From Mycobacterium saskatchewanense (lineage in GTDB: Bacteria > Actinomycetota > Actinomycetes > Mycobacteriales > Mycobacteriaceae): 64,000 nucleotides of DNA. Shown in pieces: positions 8,497-17,339 of this stretch (its first letter is position 1; the number at the start of each line of letters is the position of its first letter). The stretch lies in NCBI RefSeq assembly GCF_010729105.1, contig NZ_AP022573.1, positions 3,968,001 through 4,032,000 of the forward strand. Direction: 5' to 3'. The notes under the pieces are model-generated. The model saw nothing but the letters and a program-made list of their open reading frames with translations, was not told where the DNA came from and did not search any database. A program made the position numbers and the translations under genes.

Positions 8497-9654
8497 ATGG
8501 CGGCAAACCTCGACGACGCGTCCGTCGAACCCTTGGTCCGCAAGGCCGCAGCCTGGGCGTGGCGCCTGCTCGTCATCCTCGCCGCATTCCTCGCTCTGCT
8601 ATGGGTGGTGGAGAAACTCGAAGTGATCGTCGTCCCCGTGCTGGTGGCGCTGCTGCTCAGCGCGCTGCTGGTACCCGTCGTCGACTGGATGGACCGGCGC
8701 GGCCTGCCGCGGGGCGGCGCGGTGGCGCTGGTCTTGCTCGGCGGTTTCGGAATCCTGGGCGGCATCCTCGCGTTCGTCATCAACCAGTTCATCGACGGCC
8801 TACCCGGCCTGACCGAACAGATCAGCCGCAGCATCGACTCCACCCGCCGCTGGCTGATCCAGGGGCCGGCGCATCTGCGCAGCGAACAGATCGATAACGC
8901 CGGCAACGCCGCGATCGAGGCGGTGCACAACAACCAGTCGAAGCTGACCAGCGGCGCGCTGGCCACGGCGGCGACCATCACCGAGCTGGTCACCGCGGCC
9001 GTCCTGGTGCTGTTCACCCTGATCTTCTTCTTGTACGGCGGTCGCAACATCTGGCTGTACGTGACGAAGATCTTCCCCACCGACGTCCGCGAAAGGGTGC
9101 TCGAGGCGGGCAGCGCCGGCTACAGCTCACTGATCGGGTACGTGCGGGCCACCTTCCTGGTCGCCCTGACCGACGCCGCCGGTGTGGGCACCGGGCTGGC
9201 GATCATGCACATCCCGCTCGCCCTGCCGCTGGCCTCCCTGGTGTTCCTTGGCGCCTTCGTGCCGCTGGTCGGGGCCGTGGTCGCCGGTTTCCTGGCCGTC
9301 GTGGTTGCCCTGCTCGCGAAGGGCGTCGTCTACGCGCTGATCACGCTCGGGGTGCTGATCGCCGTCAACCAGCTCGAGGCCCACATACTGCAGCCGCTGG
9401 TGATGGGCCGGGCGGTGTCGATTCACCCGCTGGCGGTGGTGCTGGCCATCTCCACCGGCGGCGTGCTCGCCGGTATCGTTGGCGCCCTGCTGGCCGTTCC
9501 GACGGTGGCGTTCCTCAACAACGCGGTGCAGGTGCTGCTCGCCAAGGATCCCGCCGCTGAAGCCGAGAAGCAGACCGAGGAGTCCGACGACACCGCTATC
9601 GTGCAGGCCGAGCCGGACAGCCCGGAAGGCGCCTTGCCGCGCGACGAGACATAA
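8497..9654 (+). CDS. AI-2E/PerM-type membrane transporter (Rv0205 homologue)
   Basis: The product has 385 aa. Paired N-terminal membrane helices (residues 22-65) are followed by another at ~75-95, a soluble amphipathic region, and four or five C-terminal helices, ending in an acidic tail. Characteristic AI-2E transporter (UPF0118) sequences are [14 protein letters not shown], the GYVRATF segment, and [15 protein letters not shown] near residue 295. The natural substrate is unknown. The ATG at 8497 directly follows a -10 hexamer with no ribosome site. It ends 198 bp from the convergent mmpL3, with the tandem repeat between them. Confidence 0.87.
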   Translation: MAANLDDASVEPLVRKAAAWAWRLLVILAAFLALLWVVEKLEVIVVPVLVALLLSALLVPVVDWMDRRGLPRGGAVALVLLGGFGILGGILAFVINQFIDGLPGLTEQISRSIDSTRRWLIQGPAHLRSEQIDNAGNAAIEAVHNNQSKLTSGALATAATITELVTAAVLVLFTLIFFLYGGRNIWLYVTKIFPTDVRERVLEAGSAGYSSLIGYVRATFLVALTDAAGVGTGLAIMHIPLALPLASLVFLGAFVPLVGAVVAGFLAVVVALLAKGVVYALITLGVLIAVNQLEAHILQPLVMGRAVSIHPLAVVLAISTGGVLAGIVGALLAVPTVAFLNNAVQVLLAKDPAAEAEKQTEESDDTAIVQAEPDSPEGALPRDET

Positions 9655-9700
9655 ACGACTGCTGACTCTTCCGGCGCGTCGTGTGCGTGATTTATGTGTC

Positions 9701-9816
9701 GCGGGGCGGGCAGGCAGGAAGGCGGGTCGCGGGGCAGGAAGGCGGGTCGCGGGGCAGGAAGGCGGGTCGCGGGGCGGGCAGGCAGGAAGGCGGGTCGCCG
9801 GGCAGGAAGGCGGGTC
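9701..9816. repeat. GC-rich tandem repeat (20/28-bp units) between convergent genes
   Basis: Five head-to-tail copies of a 20-bp unit (GCGGGGCAGGAAGGCGGGTC) occupy the Rv0205/mmpL3 gap. Copies 1 and 4 (9701-9728, 9769-9796) carry an 8-bp insertion; copies 2 and 3 (9729-9748, 9749-9768) are identical; copy 5 (9797-9816) differs at one base. The pattern 28+20+20+28+20 suggests a 68-bp higher-order duplication. It lies outside both coding sequences and resembles a mycobacterial VNTR/MIRU-type locus. Confidence 0.9.
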
Positions 9817-9852
9817 GCGGGGGCAAGCAGGCCGCGACCGAGCGCGCGACCC

Positions 9853-12744
9853 CTACAGCCGACCCTCGCGTCGCAGCAGATCCTGGGCTGACAGGCCCCC
9901 GCCGCCCGAGCTGGCGCGGCGGCGCTGACGCGACGGGTCACCGTTTTCGCCCTGTCCGCGAGCGTTCAGCTTCTCGGTGGCGGCGTCGGAGTCCCTGCCT
10001 TCCGAGCCCTCCGGGCGCATGACCGGCAGCGCCGCGGTGGGATCCGCCGCGCCGACGTTGTTGTCGCGGTTCGATGGGACCGGCATGGCGCGGGTCTGGC
10101 CGTCCGACGGCGGTGGCGGCGGCGTCGGTGCCACCGGCGTGGCGGGCTGGGCCGCACCCGGGCCGGCGGGTCGTTCCCGTCCCGGTGCCGTCAGGCGGGA
10201 GGTCTTGGCTTCGGTCGGCTGCGCGGGCCGCGCCTGACCGGGAGCGCCGTTGCCGCCGGGCGCCGACGACGTCGGCGCGGGGCCGGGGCGGGCCTCCGAC
10301 GGGGTGACCGGCCGCGCCCGCGACGGCTCCAGCGCGCCGGGATGCGTGGGGTCGCGCGGGGGACGCGACGGCGCGGCGGCCAGGCTGGCCGCGGCGACCG
10401 GCGGGCGCGCGGGGCCCCCCTTGAACGTGGGGCGCTTGCGCTCGTCGGGCAGGTCGATCTCGCCCAGCCCGATCCTGTTCTGCAGGCGCCGCGCCCAGCG
10501 CGGGGCCCACCAGCAGTCGTCCCCGAGCAGCTTCATCACCGAGGGCACCAGGAACATGCGGACGATGGTCGCGTCCAGCAGCAGGGCCGCCATCAGGCCG
10601 AACGCCAGGTACTTCATCAGGACGAGATCGGAGAACACGAACGAGGCGGCGACCACGGCAAGGACCAGCGCGGCCGCCGTGATCAGGCGGCCGGTGGTCG
10701 CTGTGCCGATCCGGATGGCCTCCGCGGTCGACATGCCGCGTTCCCGCGCCTCGACCATCCGCGACACGAGGAAGACCTCGTAGTCGGTCGCCAGGCCGAA
10801 ACCCACCGCGACGACCAGCGCGATCAGCACCACCATCAGCGGAGTCGGCGTGAAATTGAGTAAGGAGGCGAAGTGCCCGTCGACGAAGATCCACGTCAGG
10901 ATGCCCAAGGTGGAGCCCAGCGTCAGCGCGCTCATCACCACGGCCTTGATCGGCAACACGAACGATCCGAATGCCAGGAACATCAATAAGGTCGTCGCGC
11001 TGAGCAACAGGACCAGCATCAGCGGCGCCTTGTCGAACAAGCTGTGGATGCTGTCTTGCTCGAGCGCCGGCGTGCCGCCGATCAACAGGTTGATCCCCTT
11101 CGGAGGGGATATGGCCCTCAGCTCGTCGATCTTCTTGGCGGCGTCACCGCGATTGGACAGGCCGTTCTGGATCACCCGCACCGTGTTGTCTTTGGGCTGC
11201 GACGTCCCGTTCGGGCCGGTGACGCAGGGGTTGCCGGCGATCGTCGGGCAGGGCCGCTCCTCCCAGGATTTGTCGGTGAACCCGGTGATCGGCGCGATCC
11301 TGTTACGGATGTCGGCGACCTGCTGGTCCGTGACCTTGGTGTGGTTGGTGCTCTCGATCACCACCGTCAACTGCTCGGTCCGGTACCCGGGGAACAGCTT
11401 GTCGAAGTGCTCCTGGGCCAGACGGACGGGGTTGTTGGGCGGCAGGTACTTCTCGCTCATGCCCCCGAACGAAAGGTTGCCCAGCGGGATCACCAGCAGG
11501 ATCATGCCGACGGCGATGGGGATCGCGAACGCCAGCGGGCGCTTCATCACGAAGTTGACGAGTTTGCCCCAGAACCCGGCCTCGACCTCCTCGCGGGTCT
11601 TCGTCTTCTGCAGCCGGTCCGCCAGCCAGTTCAGATAGGCCCGCGACACCTTCCAATTCCGCAGGAAGGGCACGCGGAACGCCGTACGCACGCCCAGCGC
11701 GTCCACGTGGCGACCGAGGATGCCCAGGCAAGCCGGCAGGAACGTGATCGACAGCAGCGCCGCGAGTCCGACCGCGGCGAAGATCGCATAGGTCAGCGAA
11801 TGCACGAACCCCTGCGGCAACACGAGCAGGCTGGCACTCGAGGCGATGATCAGCACCGCCGAGAACGTCACGGTGCGACCCGCCGTCATCACGGTGCGGC
11901 GCACAGCGGCCTCGGTGTCGTAGCCTTCCGCGATCTCCTCCCGGAAACGGCTCACCACGAACAGCCCGTAGTCGATGGCCAGCCCCAACCCGATCAGGGA
12001 GACGACGGGCTGGGCGAAGAAGTGCACCGGCCCGAACACCGCGATCAGCCGCAGGATGCCCAAGGCGCCGGCGATGCTCAGCCCGCCCACGATCACCGGG
12101 AGGCCCGCGGCGACCGCGCCGCCGAACACCAAGAACAGCACCACCGTCACGGCCGGCAGCGCCAGCACCTCCATCCGGCGCTGGTCGGTGGCGATGGTGC
12201 CGGTCAGGGCGTTGGCGATCGGCTCGAGGCCGGCCAGTTGGACCGTGCCGCCGTCGAGCTTCTGCAGGTCCGGCAGGATCGCCTTGTAGTTGTTGAGGAT
12301 GGTGTCGTCGTCGTCGCCCTTCAACGGGATGCTGACGAAGGTGTGCTTCTTGTCCTCGGTCGCCATGCCCTTGATGAGGGGGGGAGCGTCGGCGGGGTTC
12401 GACAGCGCCAGATAGCCGGCCCAGCCCACGACCTGGTTGGGGTGGTCGTTCTTGAACTTGTTGAGCTCGTCGACGATCTTCTGCCGCCACGCCGGGTCGT
12501 CGACGGTCTTGCCGTCGGGGGCGGTGAACGTGGCGACGATGTGGCTCGTGCGGTCGCGACCGTAGGTCTGGTCACCCAGCACCGAGGCCTTCACGGACTG
12601 GCTGCCGTCGTCGTAGAAACCGCTCTGCGTGACGTGCTTGCCCAGGCTCATCCCGAACACACCGCCACCCAGGCTCAAAGCCACCATGACCCCGATTACG
12701 ATGTACCGATACCGGTACACAGTTCGACCCCACCAGGCGAACAC
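9853..12744 (-). CDS. mmpL3: MmpL3, trehalose monomycolate exporter
   Basis: The product has 963 aa. This essential RND-family transporter moves trehalose monomycolate to the periplasm for mycomembrane assembly and is a major drug target. The N-terminus (FAWWGRTVYRYRY) and overall layout match Rv0206c. Proton-relay pairs are D258-Y259 (GLAIDYGLF) in TM4 and D654-Y655 (GLATDYEVF) in TM10. The cytosolic C-terminal ~190 residues are Pro/Ala/Arg-rich and low in complexity, as in other MmpL3 proteins. The start is GTG 12744, with AAGGAG 6 bp upstream on the minus strand. It is followed by the tandem repeat and the convergent Rv0205 homologue, and preceded by the NYN-domain gene on the same strand. 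Confidence 0.97.
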   Translation of the reverse strand: MFAWWGRTVYRYRYIVIGVMVALSLGGGVFGMSLGKHVTQSGFYDDGSQSVKASVLGDQTYGRDRTSHIVATFTAPDGKTVDDPAWRQKIVDELNKFKNDHPNQVVGWAGYLALSNPADAPPLIKGMATEDKKHTFVSIPLKGDDDDTILNNYKAILPDLQKLDGGTVQLAGLEPIANALTGTIATDQRRMEVLALPAVTVVLFLVFGGAVAAGLPVIVGGLSIAGALGILRLIAVFGPVHFFAQPVVSLIGLGLAIDYGLFVVSRFREEIAEGYDTEAAVRRTVMTAGRTVTFSAVLIIASSASLLVLPQGFVHSLTYAIFAAVGLAALLSITFLPACLGILGRHVDALGVRTAFRVPFLRNWKVSRAYLNWLADRLQKTKTREEVEAGFWGKLVNFVMKRPLAFAIPIAVGMILLVIPLGNLSFGGMSEKYLPPNNPVRLAQEHFDKLFPGYRTEQLTVVIESTNHTKVTDQQVADIRNRIAPITGFTDKSWEERPCPTIAGNPCVTGPNGTSQPKDNTVRVIQNGLSNRGDAAKKIDELRAISPPKGINLLIGGTPALEQDSIHSLFDKAPLMLVLLLSATTLLMFLAFGSFVLPIKAVVMSALTLGSTLGILTWIFVDGHFASLLNFTPTPLMVVLIALVVAVGFGLATDYEVFLVSRMVEARERGMSTAEAIRIGTATTGRLITAAALVLAVVAASFVFSDLVLMKYLAFGLMAALLLDATIVRMFLVPSVMKLLGDDCWWAPRWARRLQNRIGLGEIDLPDERKRPTFKGGPARPPVAAASLAAAPSRPPRDPTHPGALEPSRARPVTPSEARPGPAPTSSAPGGNGAPGQARPAQPTEAKTSRLTAPGRERPAGPGAAQPATPVAPTPPPPPSDGQTRAMPVPSNRDNNVGAADPTAALPVMRPEGSEGRDSDAATEKLNARGQGENGDPSRQRRRASSGGGGLSAQDLLRREGRL

Positions 12745-12793
12745 GTGAGCTCCTTACTGGATCAGTAGTGACCCGCGCATTGGCTTCCCAGTC

Positions 12794-13522
12794 TCACACA
12801 CGCGCGGTCAACAGGGCGGACAGCGGCCTGAACGGCTGCAGCCACGCCCCCTGGTCGGGCAGCGAATCCAAGCCGATTCGCGGCAATGGCTCCCGGAAAA
12901 CACCCGCGATATCTTCCAGGTCGACAAAGTCCAAGGTATCCGACGCTAGCGCCCAACTGGCGTGTTCGCGAAATCCGAGCACCTGAACAGCGATGCCGCC
13001 ACGGGCGATCTCCTCGAGCGGCTGACGAAACGCCTGACCGTCGGCGGAGGCCACCACCAGCGCCGCGAGCCCCTCCTCGCGGCGCCGCTCGATGTGCTCG
13101 AGCATGTCGCGGTCGACGTCGCTGTCCTCGTCGATCTTCGGCTTGGCGAAGACGGCGAATCCCACGTTACGCAGCGCGTCGACCCACGGCCGGACCACGT
13201 CGGCACTGCCCGGCGCGATGTTGGTGAACACGGTTGCCTCGGGTTCGATAACGACCCCCGGCCGGGTGGCGCTCACCTCTGCCGTGCGCGCCAGCAGCCA
13301 GCGGCCCAGAGCGTCGAAACGGGGGCGTTCCAGGGCGGTGGGGCGGCGTCCCAGTATCGAGCCGAGGCCCATGTCGAGGTTGGGCGCGTCCCACACCAGC
13401 AGCACGCGGCCGCCGGGCGAGAAACTGCCCAGCGCCTCGTCGGACAGCACCGCCGGCGGCGCGACAGGTTCCGCCGACCGGGCGGACTCCGGTGCGGTTT
13501 CTTCCGTCAGGCTCATGGTCAC
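12794..13522 (-). CDS. NYN-domain (PIN-like) protein, putative ribonuclease (Rv0207c homologue)
   Basis: The product is 242 aa from GTG 13522 (240 aa from the ATG at 13516). The sequence VLLVWDAPNLDMGLG near residue 41 and the later ASADGQAF motif, with acidic residues in between (KIDEDSDVDRDM), fit the NYN/LabA branch of PIN-like metal-dependent nucleases. The function in mycobacteria is not established. It begins 8 bp after the trmB stop codon and lies upstream of mmpL3 on the same strand, so trmB, this gene and mmpL3 may share transcripts. A link to tRNA metabolism through trmB is inference. Confidence 0.82.
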   Translation of the reverse strand: MTMSLTEETAPESARSAEPVAPPAVLSDEALGSFSPGGRVLLVWDAPNLDMGLGSILGRRPTALERPRFDALGRWLLARTAEVSATRPGVVIEPEATVFTNIAPGSADVVRPWVDALRNVGFAVFAKPKIDEDSDVDRDMLEHIERRREEGLAALVVASADGQAFRQPLEEIARGGIAVQVLGFREHASWALASDTLDFVDLEDIAGVFREPLPRIGLDSLPDQGAWLQPFRPLSALLTARV

Positions 13523-13529
13523 CGCCTTT

Positions 13530-14351
13530 TCAACGTCGCTGCCAGAGGAATTCGGTCACGGCGCTGCCCGCCTGGTGTGCCTTGCTCTCGTACTTGGTGG
13601 TGGGTCGCACCACCGAGATCGGGAGCGCGGTCTCGGCGGTGACCCGGCGCAGCCGCGGCTCGGCCTCGCCGACCTCGGCGATGTGCTCGGCGTAACCGGG
13701 GTGGTCCGTCGCGGCGTGGAAAACACCACCAGGGAGTAACCGGTCGGCGATCAGGCCAACCGTGTTCGGCTGCAGGAACCGGCGCTTGTGGTGGCGCGCC
13801 TTCGGCCACGGGTCGGGGAAGAAGACGCGAACGCCGGTCAGCGAGGCCGGCGCGATCAGATACTCGAGGACGACGATCGCGTTCCCCCGGATCAGCCGGA
13901 TGTTTCCGACCCGTTCGCGGTCGATCGCGGAGAGCAGCTGCGCAAGCCCCCGCCGGTAGACCTCGACCGCGATCACGTCGACGCCGGGTTCCTCCTGTGC
14001 CATGGCCAACGTGGATGTGCCGGTGCCGCAGCCGATCTCGAGCACCACCGGGGCCTGGCGACCGAACCACGCCCGGGTGTCGACGGGCTCCGGGCCGGCT
14101 TCACCGGGGGCCGGCGTACCCACCGACAGGCCGAGCCGGGGCCAGAGCCGCTCCCAGGTCTGGCGCTGCGCGTCGGAGAGCGCCGAACGACGCGAACGAA
14201 AGGTGCTGGCCGGCAGGTAGCGCTGCTCGCTGCGGTCCGCGTCGGGCGGTTCCGGTGCGGAGACCGCGGCTGAACAGGCCTCCCCTCCCACCGGCGTGCC
14301 GGGACCCCGCCCCACACCGGTTTGCGCACGCATTTGTCCATGGTGGCCCAT
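13530..14351 (-). CDS. trmB: tRNA (guanine-N7)-methyltransferase TrmB
   Basis: The product has 273 aa. TrmB uses S-adenosylmethionine to make m7G46 in tRNA. The SAM-binding loop is VLEIGCGTGTSTLAMA, followed by VDVIAVEVYRRGL, the characteristic PDPWPKARHHKRR tRNA-binding signature, and the C-terminal TKYESKAH motif. The N-terminal ~75 residues are poorly conserved. I chose ATG 14351 (MGHHGQMRAQ) because the known M. tuberculosis protein begins MVHHGQMHAQ; the frame is open further upstream but reads as antisense of Rv0209. A GGGAG ribosome site precedes this ATG. Confidence 0.95.
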   Translation of the reverse strand: MGHHGQMRAQTGVGRGPGTPVGGEACSAAVSAPEPPDADRSEQRYLPASTFRSRRSALSDAQRQTWERLWPRLGLSVGTPAPGEAGPEPVDTRAWFGRQAPVVLEIGCGTGTSTLAMAQEEPGVDVIAVEVYRRGLAQLLSAIDRERVGNIRLIRGNAIVVLEYLIAPASLTGVRVFFPDPWPKARHHKRRFLQPNTVGLIADRLLPGGVFHAATDHPGYAEHIAEVGEAEPRLRRVTAETALPISVVRPTTKYESKAHQAGSAVTEFLWQRR

Positions 14352-14523
14352 GAACTCCCGATGTAGCCGCCCCTGGTCCAGATTGATATCCAACAGTTGT
14401 CTTCGCCTGCTACCAGACGGCGGCTCGCGGTGGCTCGCATCTCGGCGTGTCGGGTGCCACGATCGGTGTGACCGACGGTGGTGGCAAGGTTGGCCGGAAC
14501 GTATCGAACGGAACGGGCGGGAC

Positions 14524-15615
14524 ATGAGGGGACGGGGACACCAGATCTTCGCCGAGGGGCTGACGCGGTTCGCCGCCGCGCACGCCGACCCGCGCGTGAC
14601 GGCAGTCGCCGAGCGGACCGCCGCGCCCCTGCGGGTGGCCGTCCATGGGCGGCCGGGTGTCGGCCGCGGCACGGTCGAGCGGGCCCTGGGCGGCGCCGGC
14701 CGGGCCTGGGGGATCGCGGTGACGACCGGTCCGGCCGATGTCCTCGTCTACGCCACCGCGGAGGTCTTCAAGGCCGAAGACGTCGACGCGATCGCCGCCG
14801 CGGACCGGCCCGTCGTAGGGGTGCTGAACAAGGCCGACCTGATCGGTCCGCTCTCGGACCGGGGCGCCAGGGCGTCGGGTGGGCCCATCGCGGCGGCGCG
14901 GCGCCGGTGCGCGGAGCTCTCCGCCCTGGCCGGCGTCGCGGTGCGGCCGATGATCGGGCTGCTGACGGTCGCCACGCTGGACGACCTCGACGGCGGGTTG
15001 TGGGCGGCGCTGCGGACGCTGGCCGACGAGCCCGGGACCTGCCTGGACGGTTCCTTTTCGGAGTTTCTGTCGGCGGACTGTCCCGTTCCCACCGAGGTGC
15101 GGGTACGCCTGCTCGACAGGCTGGACCTGTTCGGCGTGGCCCTGGCGATGGTGGCGGTCCGGCAGGGCCGGACGTCGGGCCAGGTGCGGGCCCTCCTGCA
15201 CCGCATGGGTGGGGCGGACGACGTCCTGCGCGCGATCGCGGCGGCCGGGGCCGAGCTGCGCTACCGGCGCGTCCTGGACGCCGTCGCGGAGCTGGAGGCG
15301 CTGGCGGTCTCTGGGGCGGTCTCTGGGGCCGTCTCGCGGGACGTGAACGGCGAGCGGATCACCGCGTTCCTCGCCGGTGACGACGCGGTCATCGCCCGGA
15401 TGGCCGCGGCCGCCGATATGGCCGAGGCCGCCGGGCTGGAGATCGGCGCGGGTGGCGGCGACCCGGCCGAGCACCTCCAGGCCGCCGCGCGATGGCAGCG
15501 CTACAGCCGCGGCTCGGTGGGCCCGGTGCAGCGTGCCTGTGGTGCGGACATCGTGAGGGGATCGATGCGGCTGTGGTCGCGTTCCCGCCGGACGCTGCCC
15601 GGGGAGGGGCCATGA
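14524..15615 (+). CDS. GTPase-like protein with degenerate P-loop (Rv0209 homologue)
   Basis: The product has 363 aa. An N-terminal G-domain-like fold is suggested by HGRPGVGRGT at residues 41-50, which resembles a Walker A loop with Arg in place of the Lys, and by a good G4 motif NKAD at 102-105. The C-terminal half is Ala/Leu-rich and helical. A 12-bp in-frame repeat (15304-15339) encodes AVSG-AVSG-AVSR. The function is unknown. The stop overlaps the next gene by ATGA, and that neighbour has the same kind of domain plus membrane helices, so I infer that the two form one complex related to bacterial dynamin-like pairs. It starts at ATG 14524, divergent from trmB. Confidence 0.75.
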   Translation: MRGRGHQIFAEGLTRFAAAHADPRVTAVAERTAAPLRVAVHGRPGVGRGTVERALGGAGRAWGIAVTTGPADVLVYATAEVFKAEDVDAIAAADRPVVGVLNKADLIGPLSDRGARASGGPIAAARRRCAELSALAGVAVRPMIGLLTVATLDDLDGGLWAALRTLADEPGTCLDGSFSEFLSADCPVPTEVRVRLLDRLDLFGVALAMVAVRQGRTSGQVRALLHRMGGADDVLRAIAAAGAELRYRRVLDAVAELEALAVSGAVSGAVSRDVNGERITAFLAGDDAVIARMAAAADMAEAAGLEIGAGGGDPAEHLQAAARWQRYSRGSVGPVQRACGADIVRGSMRLWSRSRRTLPGEGP

Positions 15616-17165
15616 GCGTCGAGGACTCTGTCGACCCGATCGCGCAGGTGGACGCGCTGGTGGCGGCCATCGGCCCCGACTTGGGTCCACCCGCGGTCAA
15701 TCGCCGCGACGTGGTCCTGGTGGCCGGCCCGTGGTTGGCGGGCGTCAGCTCGGTGGCCGCTGCGCTGCGCGAACGGCTGCCCCAGTGCAAGTTCGTCGAA
15801 TCGACGGACCTGGGGCCGGGCGACGCGCCGCTGGCGGTGGTGTTCGTCGTCTCCGCGGTGGCCCCGCTGGCGGCGTCCGACTGCGCCCTGCTCGACGCCG
15901 CGGCCGAAAACACCGACGTGGTGGTGGGTGTGGTGTCCAAGATCGACGTGCACCGCGGCTGGCGCGACCTGGTCGACGCCAACCGCGACGCGCTGGCCGC
16001 CCACGCCCCGCGGTATGCCGACGTGCCGTGGGTGGGGGCGGCCGCCCTCCCCGATCTCGGCGAACCGGACGTCGACGGCCTGGTCGAGGTGGTCTCCCGT
16101 CGGCTCGCCGATCCCGACAACCCGCGCCGGAACAGGTTGCGGGCGTGGGATTCCCGGCTCCTGACGGCCGCGCGGCGGTTCGACCGCGACGCGGACGGCG
16201 CCGGCCGGCGGGCGCGGGTCGACGCGCTGCGCGAGCAGCGCAGCACGGCGCTGCGGGAGCGGCGCGAGGCCAGGACGGAGCGCAGCATCACGCTGCGTGG
16301 CCAGATTCAGCAGGCTCGCGTCCAGCTGTCCTATTTCGCCCGCAACCGTTGTTCGTCGGTGCGCACAGAACTGCAGGAGGAAGTCGCGGGGTTGTCGCGG
16401 CGGAAGATGGCCGGCTTCGAAGCGCACACGCGCGCCCGGCTCGACGACGTGGTCGCCGAGGTCGGCGAGGGCATTTCCACGGAGCTCTCGGAGCTCACCG
16501 AAATGGTCGAAGCGACGGGCGCGCCGGTCGCGCTGCCGGCCGGCCAGGACCTGCCGGCTGTCGAGGTCTCTTCCCCGCCCCTGAAATGCCGGCGGCACGA
16601 GGCGTGGCTGATGACGCTGCTCGGCGCCGGATTCGGGCTCGGGGTGGCGCTGACCCTGGGCCGGCTGGTTGGCGGCGTGGCCGCCAAGCTGAGCCCCGCG
16701 GTCGCCGTCGCCGCCGCTGCGGCCTGCGCGGCGGTCGGGTTGGCCGTCACGCTGATGGTGGTCCACATCCGTGCGCTACTGCACGATCGCGGGTTGCTGG
16801 ACCGCTGGGTGGGCGACGCCACGTCGTCGCTGCGCTCGGTCGTCGACGAGCTCGTCGCCACCCGCGTCCTCGTCGCCGAGACGGCGCTGAGCGCGGCGGC
16901 GACGGCACGCGACGAGGCCGAGAACACCACGGTGTCCGCCCAGGTCACCGCGATCGACGGCGAGCTGCGCGAGCACGCCGTCGCGGCGGCGCGGGCGGCC
17001 GCGACGCGCGACCGCGAGATGCCCACAGTAAAGGCCGCGCTGGACGCCGTGCGTGCAGAACTCGGCGAACCGGGTATACCTGAACTCAAGATCCCTTCGG
17101 CGGCCCCCGGCGCGGACGTGGCCGAGAAACCGGGCCTGAGGAGCGACGATGGCGACGACGGGTGA
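15612..17165 (+). CDS. Membrane-anchored dynamin-like GTPase-related protein (Rv0210 homologue)
   Basis: The product has 517 aa. Residues 33-47 (VVLVAGPWLAGVSS) occupy the P-loop position but lack the Lys. VSKID at 108-112 resembles a G4 motif. Residues ~190-330 form an Arg/Glu-rich helical stalk. A hydrophobic hairpin lies at about 331-388, followed by a second helical arm and an acidic tail. This order (G domain, helical arm, membrane paddle, helical arm) is like bacterial dynamin-like proteins. The key catalytic residues look lost, so it may be a structural partner and not an enzyme. The ATG at 15612 overlaps the upstream stop codon. The function is unknown; the dynamin analogy is inference from layout. 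Confidence 0.75.
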   Translation: MSVEDSVDPIAQVDALVAAIGPDLGPPAVNRRDVVLVAGPWLAGVSSVAAALRERLPQCKFVESTDLGPGDAPLAVVFVVSAVAPLAASDCALLDAAAENTDVVVGVVSKIDVHRGWRDLVDANRDALAAHAPRYADVPWVGAAALPDLGEPDVDGLVEVVSRRLADPDNPRRNRLRAWDSRLLTAARRFDRDADGAGRRARVDALREQRSTALRERREARTERSITLRGQIQQARVQLSYFARNRCSSVRTELQEEVAGLSRRKMAGFEAHTRARLDDVVAEVGEGISTELSELTEMVEATGAPVALPAGQDLPAVEVSSPPLKCRRHEAWLMTLLGAGFGLGVALTLGRLVGGVAAKLSPAVAVAAAAACAAVGLAVTLMVVHIRALLHDRGLLDRWVGDATSSLRSVVDELVATRVLVAETALSAAATARDEAENTTVSAQVTAIDGELREHAVAAARAAATRDREMPTVKAALDAVRAELGEPGIPELKIPSAAPGADVAEKPGLRSDDGDDG

Positions 17166-17339
17166 CGATCGGTGACGCTTCTGAATCGTTGTTGTGAGAA
17201 GGCTTATACCCGCCCGAGACTTCCCCGACAAGGCGTCCGCGATAACCTGTAGTTAACGCCACCATAGGAACAGTTGTGTGGGCGAGTGCATACGCAAGCC
17301 ACAGAAGCCCGAGTACAGAGACGAATTCAGGAGACTTCG
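17166..17339 (+). promoter_or_regulatory. pckG upstream region
   Basis: This 174-bp gap has no gene. TAACCT at 17243-17248 fits a TANNNT -10, without a convincing -35; a GTTAAC palindrome follows. The long 5' leader and the AGGAG ribosome site at 17330-17334 indicate a leadered mRNA, unlike several other genes here. Confidence 0.3.

Noticed and set aside
9681..10022. Plus-strand frames reading through the tandem repeat (AGRQEGGSRG-like peptides)
   Set aside because: The peptide repeat only mirrors the DNA repeat; frames run into the antisense of mmpL3 and have no credible ribosome site.
11044..12768. 574-codon plus-strand open frame opposite mmpL3
   Set aside because: Shadow of mmpL3 with the same His/Arg/Asp-rich composition and no supportable start site or domain.
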